DNA of 64,000 nt, taken from UBA9611 sp965237595 (GTDB taxonomy: Bacteria > Chloroflexota > Dehalococcoidia > Lucifugimonadales > UBA3495). Location: contig CBDEFY010000007.1 in NCBI GenBank assembly GCA_965237595.1, forward strand, positions 744,001 to 808,000, in the 5' to 3' direction. Below the pieces are notes generated by a model. That model was given only the letters and a program-made list of their open reading frames with translations. It searched no databases and was not told where the DNA came from. The position numbers and the translations under genes are program-made. Below, one piece after another: positions 26,970 through 35,303 of the stretch (the first letter of the stretch is position 1; each line of letters starts with the position of its first letter).

Positions 26970-27836
26970 CTACCCCACGATTTCGGCCAGCCGGTCCACC
27001 TGCTCCACGTCGCGGACCTGGGGCAAGAAAACCATTTCGTAGGCCCCGACATCCGTTATGGCCTGGATGATTGCGCGTATCTGCTCTGGAGAAGTCATAA
27101 CCCCACGGGCGGCGTTCTCCGCCGCCTCCGGCCCCAGAAATTAGTTGTAGTGACGCGCCTGGGCGGCGCCCCGTTCGGCGGCGTTCGGCCCTAGGGCGAA
27201 ACTGCCGGTGGCGACCAATCGTGGGCGCTCGGACCGGCCCGCTTTCTTCCAGGCATCCTCCACTGTCTGATAGAGGGACCGGGCGGCCTCAGGATCGCCT
27301 CCCCCGCCCAGATAACCATCGCCCCATCTTCCCGCCCGCTCGATGGCGGCGGGAGCGAATCCTCCAATGAGAAGCTCCGGGCCTCCCTGCTGGACCGGCT
27401 CCGGACCCGGTGCCGACAAGCCTTCTGACGGTCCATCGCCGGACCAGACTCGCTTCATCACGGCCAGTTGCTCTTCGAAGCGTCGGCCCCGGCGGTGGTA
27501 GTTGCCGCCCACCGCCTGGTAATCGTCTTCCCGGCGGCCAACACCAAGTCCCAAGGTAAGCCGTCCCCCGGACAATGAATCAAGTGTGGCGGCCTGTTTG
27601 GCCAGAAGCACTGCGTCGCGCACGGGCGCGATGAGCACGCTGGTCATGAGCCGGATTCGGCGGGTAACGGCGGCCGCCGCCGTCAGGGCAATGAGTGGCT
27701 CCCAATTGGGGTACACCACCCGGTCAATTATGCCCAAACTGGAGAAGGGGCCTTCGTCAGCTTTCTTCGCCCATTCCAGAACGGCGTCTCTCTCGGCGCC
27801 GGGTACGCTGGCGGGAAACCCTATTCCAATCTTCAT
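26970..27836 (-). pseudogene. LLM-class (luciferase-like) oxidoreductase with internal TAA
   Basis: Flavin/F420-dependent luciferase-like fold: MKIGIGFPASVPGAERD, DRVVYPNWEPLIALTAAAAV, LGLGVGRREDDYQAVG, ERAGRWGDGYLGGG. The frame stops at TAA 27141-27143 (after RHYN), but the same frame continues FLGPEAAENAARGVMTSPEQ and EQVDRLAEIVG to a TAG at 26970. Restored length is 288 aa, normal for the family. A single nonsense lesion or base error; a product truncated at 231 aa would lack the C-terminal helix. Confidence 0.8.
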
Positions 27837-27857
27837 AACAACCCTCTGGGTTGGGTC

Positions 27858-28986
27858 TTAAACGAAGTCCAGGTGTTCGTAGCTACCGCCGACCACGGAG
27901 GTGGCGTCCAGGCCCAGCCATCTCTCGGCTATAGTGGAATAGACGCTGCGGAAGTCCACCTGGAATTGGAGGTCGCCGTCCAGTTGGTCCTCTTCTTTCA
28001 GGGACGGGTACTGCCCGTACATCCCGCCGTTCACCGGCTGGCCGATGATATAGGAGGCGCCGCCGGAGCCGTGGTCGGAGCCGGAGCCGTTGTCCTTGAC
28101 CCGCCGTCCGAACTCGGTGAATACCAGCATCAATACATTGTCAGCCGCGTCGTGCTCTTTGAGGTCGGCGAAGAAATCGCCGATGCCGGCGGAGAGTTCG
28201 CTTAGCAGCGGAGTCTGCACCGCCACCTGGTTGGCATGGGTGTCGTAGCCGCCTTGGGAGGTGTAGAACACTCTGGTTCCGAGGTCGGCCAAGAGTACCT
28301 TGGCGATTCCGCGGAGGCCCTGGGCGGTGGGCGTTTCGGCGTACTCCACCGTGGAGGTGTAGCCTTCGGCGGCGGTCTTCAGGATATCAGCACCCTTTAA
28401 AGCGTCTCGTCCGGTCTGCCCCAGGTAGTCCATGGCCGCTCCGGTCCCGATGGCGGGGGAGTACATCCTGGCGAAGACGTCCAGTGCCCGGGCGCGCTGT
28501 TCCTGGTCGGGGATCCCGGTCAGGACGCCGTAGTTCTCCAGCACGGCGATGGACGCCACCGGCACCCCGGTTAGGGCCATCGCCCTGGGCAGGCCGCGGC
28601 CGAAGTTCAGGCCGGTCAACACGTTCTCGCCGTGGGGGTCAATGTCGCGGATCACCCGGCCCAGCCAGCCTTCCGTGGCAATCTTTTCCGGTTCGCAGGT
28701 GTGCCAGATATCCATGGCTCGGAAGTGGGAGCGGTTGGGATTGGGATAGCCCACACCGTTGATTACCGCCACCTCGCCCTTGTCGTACAGGTCTTTGATC
28801 GCGCCTAAGGCCGGGTTTAACCCGAACCGGTCGTCGATGGGCAGGACGTCCTCGGCCGGTATGCTCACAGTTGGGCGGTTGTCGTAATACAGGGGGTCGG
28901 CGTAAGGGACTACCATGTTCATGTAATCGCTGCCGCCGGTCAGTTGGACCACCACTAAGATGGGGGTCCTTCTTGGTGGACGTCAT
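27858..28986 (-). CDS. DUF1501 family protein (copy 2), frameshifted near its start
   Basis: A paralogue of the DUF1501 gene at 23.7-24.9 kb, with matching landmarks VVQLTGGSDYMNMVVPY, RSHFRAMDIWHTCEP, LVFTEFGRRVKDNGSGSDHG. The likely true start is ATG 28986 with GGGAG 7 bases upstream, reading MTSTKKDP. Continuing into ILVVVQLTGG needs one base removed from the run of five G/C at 28962-28966. Without it, the open frame begins near 28955. Either a homopolymer error or a real lesion. No Tat signal visible. The gene stands alone. Confidence 0.8.
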
Positions 28987-29143
28987 GGGCTCGCTCCCGG
29001 TGCGCCGTAGGCCAGGATAGGGTCCCCAGATCAGGGTTTACTGTAGCAGCGCCGGTATTGAGCGTCAACGGGGCCGGTTTGCGCCGGTTCTGAAGCTGGC
29101 TGTGGACGAAGGCGTGGTAGACGTATGGTAGCCGTGGGCCGAC

Positions 29144-29173
29144 TTGACAGTGCTTTAACGGGGGCCTTACGAT
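29144..29173 (+). promoter_or_regulatory. Putative promoter of the tRNA pair
   Basis: TTGACA (29144-29149) and TACGAT (29168-29173) with an 18-base spacer, about 90 bases upstream of tRNA-Ala. The leader contains GC-rich hairpins, including an AGCGCCCA/GGGC-CGCT pairing. Confidence 0.5.
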
Positions 29174-29263
29174 TCAGATTGGTCCTTCCCTACGCCTGGG
29201 GCTAGGGAAAGACCGGACGTGCCCTGGAAGCGCCCAACTGGGCAGCGCTCCTGGGGCGGGAAT

Positions 29264-29339
29264 GGGGATATAGCTCAGTTGGGAGAGCGCGGCGTTCGCA
29301 ATGCCGAGGCCGAGGGTTCGAGTCCCTCTATCTCCACCA
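29264..29339 (+). tRNA. tRNA-Ala (anticodon CGC)
   Basis: Cloverleaf of 76 bases with encoded CCA. Acceptor GGGGATA pairs with TATCTCC; D-arm GCTC/GAGC; anticodon loop TTCGCAA gives CGC; T-arm with GGTTCGAGTCC. Confidence 0.92.
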
Positions 29340-29343
29340 AAAT

Positions 29344-29416
29344 GCCCCTGTAGCTCAGAGGATAGAGCGGCGGCGTCCTAAGTCGCGCGTCGGGGGTTCG
29401 AATCCCTCCAGGGGTA
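29344..29416 (+). tRNA. tRNA-Arg (anticodon CCT), likely integration site
   Basis: Acceptor GCCCCTG pairs with CAGGGGT; D-arm GCTC/GAGC; anticodon stem GCGGC/GTCGC with loop GTCCTAA giving CCT; T-arm with GGTTCGAATCC. CCA is not encoded; a T-run follows directly. A P4-type integrase begins 100 bases downstream, which makes the 3' end of this tRNA the probable attachment site. I did not find a second copy of the tRNA 3' end in the window. Confidence 0.92.
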
Positions 29417-29436
29417 CTTTTTACCACCAAAATCTA

Positions 29437-29465
29437 TTGACGTAGCTTTGCCAACGCCTTACAAT
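29437..29465 (+). promoter_or_regulatory. Sigma-70 type promoter of the integrase
   Basis: TTGACG (29437-29442) and TACAAT (29460-29465) with a 17-base spacer, about 50 bases upstream of the integrase ATG at 29516 and immediately after the tRNA-Arg terminator T-run. Confidence 0.65.
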
Positions 29466-29515
29466 TAGTGCCACAAGGTTAAAAGCCGGTGGAAATACGG
29501 CAGGCGGTGGTAAAA

Positions 29516-30718
29516 ATGGCAAGGCGGAACGTCAAGGAAATCAAGGCAATCTCCGAACCTGGCCGCTACTCTGACGGCAACGGTCTATACCTGAACATAG
29601 CGCCGAACGGTACAAAGTCCTGGGTACAGCGCGTTAGGGTTGACGGCAAGCGCACAGATAAGGGATTGGGTAGCGTTGGCAAGGTATCCCTTGCCGATGC
29701 GCGCAAGGTAGCGATAGCCAATCTCGCGGCAATCAAGTCTGGCCGGAATCCTTTTGATGCCGCCAGCGCGCCGGCAGAGGTCAAGGAAACGCCAGCCGTT
29801 CCGACGTTCACGGATGCGGCGCGCGCGGTCTACGATCTGAACCTTGGCGAGTGGGGCGCGGCCACCGCGAAACGCTGGATTCGCCGCCTTGAGATTCACG
29901 CCTTCCCGACGCTTGGCGATTCTGCCTTATCTGACTTCACGTATAACGATATAGCGGAGTTGCTGAATCCGCTACGCGCCGAGAATCACGAAACGGCGCG
30001 CAAGGTACGCCAAGCCTTGACGATGGTTTTCGATTGGGCCAAGGTCAAGGGCTACCGCGTAGACAATCCGGCAGATAGCGCGCTCAATTCCATACTCCGC
30101 AAGGTCAAGCACGTACCGGAAAATCACAAGGCGCTTAACTACTCCGAGGTAGCGGCGGCAATCGCCAAGGTCAAGTTTGGATACGCGATGCGTGTAACTG
30201 CCTTGGCGTTTGAATTTCTGGTACTGACGGCGGCGCGTTCCGGTGAAGTGCGGTTTGCCGACTGGAGCGAGATTGACCTGAGCGCCGGTGTTTGGGAAAT
30301 TCCCGCCGAACGTATGAAGGCCAAGCGCGCCCACAGAATCCCGTTGTCTGAACAGGCAATAGCGATACTGCGGCAAGTGCGTTGGATTCCCGATCCCGAC
30401 GAAGATTCCTTGTATCCGCTTATGGAGGTCAAGACCGGGCCGGTGTTCCGAATGTCGAACGGCAAGACCTTGAGCGAAAACGCCTTGCTTGACCGTTGCG
30501 AGAAAGACAACATCGGCGCGACGCCGCACGGCTTCCGCACTAGCTTTCGTTCCTGGGCCAAGGCTGAATACGGCGCACGGTTTGAGGCAATCGAGTTGTG
30601 CCTAGCTCACAGTGTAGGAACGTCAGTAACGCAAGCCTACGACCGCGAAGACCTGCTAGAGGAACGGCGCGGTATTATGCAATCGTGGGCCGACTACCTC
30701 GATCCGCCGATATTCTAA
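29516..30718 (+). CDS. P4-type tyrosine integrase
   Basis: About 400 aa. The N-terminal DUF4102-like domain (GRYSDGNGLYLNIAPNGTKS) and the tyrosine-recombinase catalytic domain are present, with Arg241 in TAARSGE, His338-x-x-Arg341 in HGFRTSF, His365 in LAHSVG and nucleophile Tyr375 in QAYDRED. All catalytic residues are there, so it is probably active. The frame opens at GTG 29489, but ATG 29516 begins the conserved MARRNVKEIK. Location next to tRNA-Arg fits the family, which usually integrates at tRNA 3' ends. Confidence 0.92.
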   Translation: MARRNVKEIKAISEPGRYSDGNGLYLNIAPNGTKSWVQRVRVDGKRTDKGLGSVGKVSLADARKVAIANLAAIKSGRNPFDAASAPAEVKETPAVPTFTDAARAVYDLNLGEWGAATAKRWIRRLEIHAFPTLGDSALSDFTYNDIAELLNPLRAENHETARKVRQALTMVFDWAKVKGYRVDNPADSALNSILRKVKHVPENHKALNYSEVAAAIAKVKFGYAMRVTALAFEFLVLTAARSGEVRFADWSEIDLSAGVWEIPAERMKAKRAHRIPLSEQAIAILRQVRWIPDPDEDSLYPLMEVKTGPVFRMSNGKTLSENALLDRCEKDNIGATPHGFRTSFRSWAKAEYGARFEAIELCLAHSVGTSVTQAYDREDLLEERRGIMQSWADYLDPPIF

Positions 30719-30797
30719 CGGAGGTTGTATGTCTGGACACCCGGACGGACCTGCTAGAGCAACGCTGCCCGGTGATGCAATCGTGGGCTGACTACCT
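30650..30797 (+). repeat. Imperfect direct repeat of the integrase 3' end
   Basis: A 50-base segment coding for the integrase C-terminus (30650-30699, DLLEERRGIMQSWADYL) recurs at 30748-30797 with 9 mismatches (DLLEQRCPVMQSWADYL), in open frame to a TAG at 30808. The second copy is beyond the integrase stop. It looks like the tail of a related integrase left by recombination. Confidence 0.7.
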
Positions 30798-30858
30798 AGT
30801 GTTAAAATAGAAAAGGCGCACTTCACACAGTGCGCCAATTCACCGAAGGATGTAACCA

Positions 30859-32282
30859 GTGCTACTAGAGTCTATACCCTCCCAGGATACTTTGTCAAGT
30901 CCATTCGGACTGGCAATCTTCGATGTTGAAGCCTTGCAAGCACGGGTGCGGTCCGCCTATGACAAGGTGGACGGCGCAATCAATCAGCAAAGTCTAGCGG
31001 ACTCATTCAAGGCGTTCTACCCGGACACCTTCGCCTATGACTGGACCGAGGGAAGGTGGTACCGCTTCAGCGTATTCACCTGGGATCGTCGCCATGGCAT
31101 TCTGAGGGAAATAGCCGAGTGGACACGCCACATGCTGAAAATGGCCGATGCCAACAACACCGCATTGACCAAGTGGTTGAACTCGGCCAACTATTCCGGC
31201 GTTGAAACCATAATCCGCAGCATGTTGGCGGCTGAATTCAACGGCATAAGGAACCTGATAGCGTTCAACAACGGTTACGCCTTGAACACCGACGATGGGT
31301 CCATAGACCGTATCTACGCTGCTTACCACATCAACCGCTATCTACCGGAGGGCGTCAACGGCAACTTCGATAAGATTAGCGCACCGTTTGACGGCTTTGT
31401 GTGGGACGCACTGTGCCATTACACCGACATACGGGACCGCATGGCCGTGAAGAACTATATTCAACAGTGGTTCGGCTCGGCGCTGTCTGGTGATTGCCGG
31501 GATGAGGCCATGCTGTTTATCTACGGTGTTCCAGGCGGCGGTAAGACAACGCTAACCGACGCCATCGCCAAAGCGTTTGGAGACTACGCGGCCAGCGTCT
31601 ACGGCGGCAAGGTTGCCAAGGAAACCAACACTCACCTGGAATGGTTGGCGCGGCTCGAAGGTAAGCGGTTAGTAACCATCACCGAACTACCAGACAAGGG
31701 AACATGGCAAACGGACACACTCAATGATCTGGTGGGCGGGGCAAAGTGGCCGCTAACCGTATGCGCCAAGACACCACAGAATATGTGTCAACGGCTCACG
31801 TTGTGGCAACCGGCAATTCAAGGCCAAGGGCCGCAGGTGGAAGCGGCATATGGCGGCGTATCAAGTTGATTCACTTCGACAATAAGCCGGAGACAGTGGA
31901 CAAAACGCTAAAGGAAAAGTTTAGCACTGTTGAACTGCCGGGCATCATGGCATGGCTACTCAAGGGGCTGGATAAATGGATAGACAACGGGCGCACACTC
32001 ACAACACCGGCCATCATTGAGGCCGACGTACAGGAATATCAACAGGCTAGCGAACCAGTGGCGAAATTCATTAGCGAAAGATGTGCCATGGGAGGGTCGG
32101 GCATGGTCACAGTAACAGAACTCTATGACGCATACGTGGAATGGTACACAACACAAGTTGGTGACAAGCCACTGAGCAAACGGCGCTTTGGCACAACAAT
32201 CCATGAATTAGGGATACCGCCAGCCGAGAGCATAAACAAGGTTAGGGTCTATCGGGGCATGGAAATTGTGCCATCCACATAA
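30859..32282 (+). pseudogene. SF3/D5-type replicative helicase with one frameshift
   Basis: Phage/plasmid DNA-replication protein. The first frame (30859-31740) gives a D5_N-like region and Walker A GVPGGGKTT at residues 223-231, then RLVTITELPDKG and TLNDLVGG. Restoring one G in the GGGG run at 31738-31741 joins it to the second frame (KVAANRMRQDTTEYVS, HVVATGNSRPR, GIWRRIKLIHF), the SF3 sensor and arginine-finger region. The joined length is about 475 aa. No primase domain is visible at the N-terminus. Start GTG 30859 has AAGGA 8 bases upstream. Either a sequencing error or a real lesion. Confidence 0.78.
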
Positions 32283-32402
32283 GTTGTGTTGTGAGCGCGT
32301 GCGCCAAGCATGAGCATGATTAGGATACCTGTTCTAAAAATCGTTCAAATCGTAGGAACCGCAAGAAGGCGTGTTCCGTGTAAGCGGTTTTAAGGGTCGG
32401 CT

Positions 32403-32810
32403 ATGAAGTTAAGACCATTCCAGCGGGCATTCGAGCGGGCGGTAGAGAATGACGCCTATGACACGGTAGTGCTTTCTGGACCGCGTAGCCTGGGTAAGAC
32501 GTTCATGGCGGCGCATATCCTTACGCGGTGTCTAACTCCGGGTGACGTGCTTCACCAGCCGGGCAAAGAGTACATTCTCGGTGCGGCCAGTTTGGAGCAA
32601 GCGCGACTCACCTATGGATTCATCCGTGAATGGCTGGACGATGGGAGCGGGAGGTACCGCTTCCTAGACAGTGCTACACGGCTTGGCATCACTCATGTTC
32701 CCAGCAACACGAAACTGCGGGCCATAAGCTCGAACGCGAAAACGTCATTTGGATTGGTGAACGTACCGCTTGCGGTGAGAGTCCAAGAAGCACGGGCGAG
32801 GCGAGCATGA
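32403..32810 (+). CDS. Large terminase ATPase fragment
   Basis: 135 aa only, versus 400-600 for a full terminase large subunit. N-terminal FQRAFERAVEN, Walker A SGPRSLGKTF (residues 25-34) and the ILGAASLEQA segment match the terminase ATPase domain. The frame then changes to a short unrelated tail (VRVQEARARRA). There is no Walker B region or nuclease domain, so it is a truncated remnant or a stand-alone ATPase piece. Its stop overlaps the small-terminase ATG by ATGA. Confidence 0.65.
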   Translation: MKLRPFQRAFERAVENDAYDTVVLSGPRSLGKTFMAAHILTRCLTPGDVLHQPGKEYILGAASLEQARLTYGFIREWLDDGSGRYRFLDSATRLGITHVPSNTKLRAISSNAKTSFGLVNVPLAVRVQEARARRA

Positions 32811-33220
32811 ATACGCGCCAATCGCTGTTTATTGGGTATTACGTCGCATCCTTGAACGCCACTCAATCGGCTTTGGATGCTGGCTATTCTCCCAAAACTG
32901 CTTACTCTCAAGGCCAAAGGCTGTTGAAAAATGTTGAGGTGCAAGAGGCGTTGGTGATTCGCAAGGCGGCATTGGCGGAGCGTGCCGAAATCACCGCAGT
33001 TGATGTGCTGAAAATGTTGCAACGTGAAGCCGCTGCTGGAGACTTGGACGTGCCCAATTCGGCACGTATCAGGGCTCAAGAACTGATCGGGAAACACATC
33101 GGGATGTTCAGCGACACCTTCACCGGGCAGAACACCGGAACGGCGGTGCCGCAAATCAACATCCAGTTTGGCGTCAAGGTGGATAATAACATTGGGGAGG
33201 CGGAACATGGCACTGACTAA
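32807..33220 (+). CDS. Terminase small subunit-like protein
   Basis: 137 aa. The N-terminal helix-turn-helix (YVASLNATQSALDAGYSPKT, AYSQGQRLLKNVEVQEAL) is typical of Terminase_2/P27-like small subunits, followed by a helical oligomerisation region (ELIGKHIGMFSDTF). DNA recognition at packaging sites is the family role. Overlaps the upstream fragment by ATGA, with CGAGG upstream. In satellites, a satellite-specific small terminase redirects packaging of helper-phage particles. Confidence 0.72.
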   Translation: MNTRQSLFIGYYVASLNATQSALDAGYSPKTAYSQGQRLLKNVEVQEALVIRKAALAERAEITAVDVLKMLQREAAAGDLDVPNSARIRAQELIGKHIGMFSDTFTGQNTGTAVPQINIQFGVKVDNNIGEAEHGTD

Positions 33221-33241
33221 ATCAAGGAGTGCGGCGGGGCA

Positions 33242-33391
33242 GTGGCGGCCAAGTGCCCGCATTGCGGAACCGGATATCCGGCCATCGCACCCGGCATGAA
33301 GTTCTATATCACGATGGTGGTGGTGTTTGCTGCCACGGAGATGAGCGGCGGAGAGGACCCTGGCCTGCCTGGGCCGGTGCCCGAGGAATGA
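33242..33391 (+). CDS. Small CPxC-containing ORF
   Basis: A 49-codon GTG-started frame (VAAKCPHCGTGYPAI...) just after the small terminase, with one CPHC knuckle and a stop at 33389. No family recognised; coding status uncertain. A competing 30-codon ATG frame starts at 33207. Confidence 0.3.
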   Translation: MAAKCPHCGTGYPAIAPGMKFYITMVVVFAATEMSGGEDPGLPGPVPEE

Positions 33392-33598
33392 CAATGAAGA
33401 GCTGCTGAAAGCCGCTGAGGCTTGGGTTAATATTGCTTTGGTTCACGTGATGCCTAAAACGCTAACCCCGTCCTGATGCCGATTTGTCACACACGTCCTT
33501 AGAGATTATGTAGTTGGCCCGTCGCTCCCTTTCGAGCTGAGATCTGGCTTTGAGCTTTTACATCCGTTCAAAGACAATTCCTAGGAACAGATGAGGGC

Positions 33599-33973
33599 AT
33601 GGAACGTCAGGAGATAATGCGCAGGATACGGTCAGCAGACACCCGACCGGAGCGGGCCTTGCGTTCTTCGCTGTGGAAGAAGGGTCTTCGATTCCGCAAA
33701 CAATACAAAGTAGAAGGAGTGAGGATTGATATAGCGTTTCCGGGTCGGCGAGTTGCGGTCATGGTAGACGGGTGCTTTTGGCATGGGTGTCCGGCACATT
33801 ATCATCGTCGGCCCAAAAGCCGCCAAGAATATTGGGATGCCAAGCTTGCAAGAAACCAGACCAGAGATGGTCGAAACGACCGAGCGTTAACTTCCGCAGG
33901 ATGGACTGTGGTTCGAATCTGGGAACATGAACCCTTGCCAGAAGCGTTGGAACATGTGCTGCAAGTCTTATAG
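33599..33973 (+). CDS. vsr: Vsr-like very-short-patch mismatch endonuclease
   Basis: 124 aa, slightly shorter than typical Vsr (about 130-155). Family motifs: MRRIRSADTRPERALRSSLW, RIDIAFPGRRVAVMVDGCFW with the catalytic Asp, HGCP, and VVRIWEHE. Vsr nicks T:G mismatches arising at methylated cytosines. No Dcm-type cytosine methylase gene is adjacent. The IS left end begins at the base after the stop codon, so a few C-terminal residues could have been lost. Confidence 0.85.
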   Translation: MERQEIMRRIRSADTRPERALRSSLWKKGLRFRKQYKVEGVRIDIAFPGRRVAVMVDGCFWHGCPAHYHRRPKSRQEYWDAKLARNQTRDGRNDRALTSAGWTVVRIWEHEPLPEALEHVLQVL

Positions 33974-34063
33974 TGAGGTGGACCCGGAAATTCGGACAGG
34001 TGGTTAAGTGAGAGTTCTGCTCCTAAAATAGCCACAGCTGTTGCTGTGAGGGAGGAGTGGGAC

Positions 34064-34348
34064 ATGTCAAAAGAGCGGAGGAAGCACAGCCCAACATTCA
34101 AGGCCAAGGTGGCCCTGGAAGCGGTGAAGGGTGAAGAGACGGTGGCCCAACTGGCCGCCCGCTACGAGGTCCATCCCGGGCAGATCCAGGCCTGGAAGAA
34201 GTCCTTGTTGGAAGGAGCGGTCGGCGTCTTTGGTGGGAACCAAGACAAACGCCAGAAGAGCGATGCGGTCCTTGTTGCCCGGCTCTATCAGCAGATCGGC
34301 CAACTGAAGGTTGAGCGGGATTTCTTGGCGGAGAGGCTCGGTCCATGA
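34064..34348 (+). CDS. IS3-type OrfA (copy 1)
   Basis: 94 aa. Helix-turn-helix transposase subunit: SKERRKHSPTFKAKVALEAV, VAQLAARYEVHPGQIQAWKK, then a leucine-zipper-like tail (LYQQIGQLKVERDFLAERLG). GGAGGAG at 34051-34057 sets the ATG. Its stop overlaps the orfB start as ATGA, with orfB in the -1 frame. Confidence 0.9.
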   Translation: MSKERRKHSPTFKAKVALEAVKGEETVAQLAARYEVHPGQIQAWKKSLLEGAVGVFGGNQDKRQKSDAVLVARLYQQIGQLKVERDFLAERLGP

Positions 34349-35289
34349 GCCGGGAGCGGCGGCGGGAGATGGTGGACCGGCGGCACCCAGCCTTGTCCAC
34401 AGTGAGACAGTGCGCCTTACTGAGCATCAGCAGGTCCAGCCTAAACTACCGGCGCAAGGGGACTTGCTTGGAGAACCTGACCGTGATGAAGGCGATGGAC
34501 CACCAGTACCTAAGTACCCCCTTCTACGGGTCGCGGCGCATGAGGGTCTGGCTGGGCACTCAAGGTCACAGGGTGAACCGGAAGCGGGTCCAGCGTCTGA
34601 TGCGGACCATGGGACTACGTGCCATCTACCGGTGGCCCCGGACCAGCAAGCCGGGGCCAGGGCACAAGGTGTATCCCTACCTCCTGAGCGGCATGGAGAT
34701 CACCAGACCAAATCAGGTGTGGGCCGCCGACATCACCTACATCCCCATGGCCAAGGGTTTCTTATACCTGGTGGCCATCATAGATTGGTACACGCGGTAC
34801 GTGGTGGCCTGGCGTCTTTCCAACACCTTGGATGCTGATTTCTGTGTCGAGACATTGGAGGAAGCGCTTGGCAAGGGGAAGCCAGAGGTCTTCAACACCG
34901 ACCAGGGCAGCCAGTTCACCGGCGAAGCCTTTACCGGTCTCCTAGAGCAGCACGGAGTGAGAATCAGCATGGACGGGAAGGGACGCTACACCGACAACAT
35001 CTTGTTGGAGCGGCTGTGGCGCACGGTTAAGTACGAGGAGGTCTACCTGAAAGCCTACTCCAACGGGCGAGAAGCCAAGGCCGGGCTTGACGCATACTTC
35101 AGCTTCTACAACAACCAAAGACCCCACCAGGCCTTGGGCTACCGGACACCGGCTGAGGTGTTCAAAGGAGACTTGGCGCCATCAGATGAACGGTCAATCA
35201 ATGGGAAACGGGCACCAAGCAGAGCATTCTCAGACCTTGGAAAGACGGCGGAACTCCCACTTAGTTTTGCACCAAACCTGTCCAACTAA
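34345..35289 (+). CDS. IS3-type OrfB transposase (copy 1)
   Basis: 314 aa, integrase-core DDE transposase. An HTH_21-like N-terminal region precedes the catalytic core: Asp in WAADITYIP, Asp in NTDQGSQF, Glu in LLERLWRTVKYEEVY. Full length with all three acidic residues, so potentially active. Expressed by coupling or frameshifting from orfA. Confidence 0.92.
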   Translation: MSRERRREMVDRRHPALSTVRQCALLSISRSSLNYRRKGTCLENLTVMKAMDHQYLSTPFYGSRRMRVWLGTQGHRVNRKRVQRLMRTMGLRAIYRWPRTSKPGPGHKVYPYLLSGMEITRPNQVWAADITYIPMAKGFLYLVAIIDWYTRYVVAWRLSNTLDADFCVETLEEALGKGKPEVFNTDQGSQFTGEAFTGLLEQHGVRISMDGKGRYTDNILLERLWRTVKYEEVYLKAYSNGREAKAGLDAYFSFYNNQRPHQALGYRTPAEVFKGDLAPSDERSINGKRAPSRAFSDLGKTAELPLSFAPNLSN

Positions 35290-35303
35290 TTGGGTCCACC
35301 TCA

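Larger units (their letters stand above)
29417..33391 (+). mobile_element. Candidate phage-satellite-like integrative element
   Basis: Gene order from the tRNA-Arg 3' end: P4-type tyrosine integrase, SF3/D5-type helicase, a large-terminase ATPase fragment, a small terminase and a tiny ORF. No capsid, tail or lysis genes are present in the following DNA. Integrase, replication protein and small terminase without structural genes is the layout of phage-inducible chromosomal islands and other satellites. The right boundary is not defined and could be set anywhere up to the IS at 33974. A degraded prophage is the alternative. Confidence 0.5.
33974..35303 (+). mobile_element. IS3-family element, copy 1 (1330 bp)
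   Basis: Ends TGAGGTGGACCC...GGGTCCACCTCA with imperfect terminal inverted repeats of about 30 bp (left continues to GGACAGGT, right mirrors it). Contains orfA and orfB. The same element occurs at 38017-39348 and inverted at 54713-56042. No target-site duplication is recognisable; the right flank runs directly into a related transposase remnant. Confidence 0.9.

Noticed and set aside
34098..34427. Antisense ORFs repeated within each IS3 copy
   Set aside because: They appear in all copies only because the IS is repeated; no RBS or domain.
34311..34838. Third-frame ORF across the orfA/orfB junction of the IS3 copies
   Set aside because: Reads Gly/Pro/His-rich sequence; the orfB frame with DDE residues is the real one.
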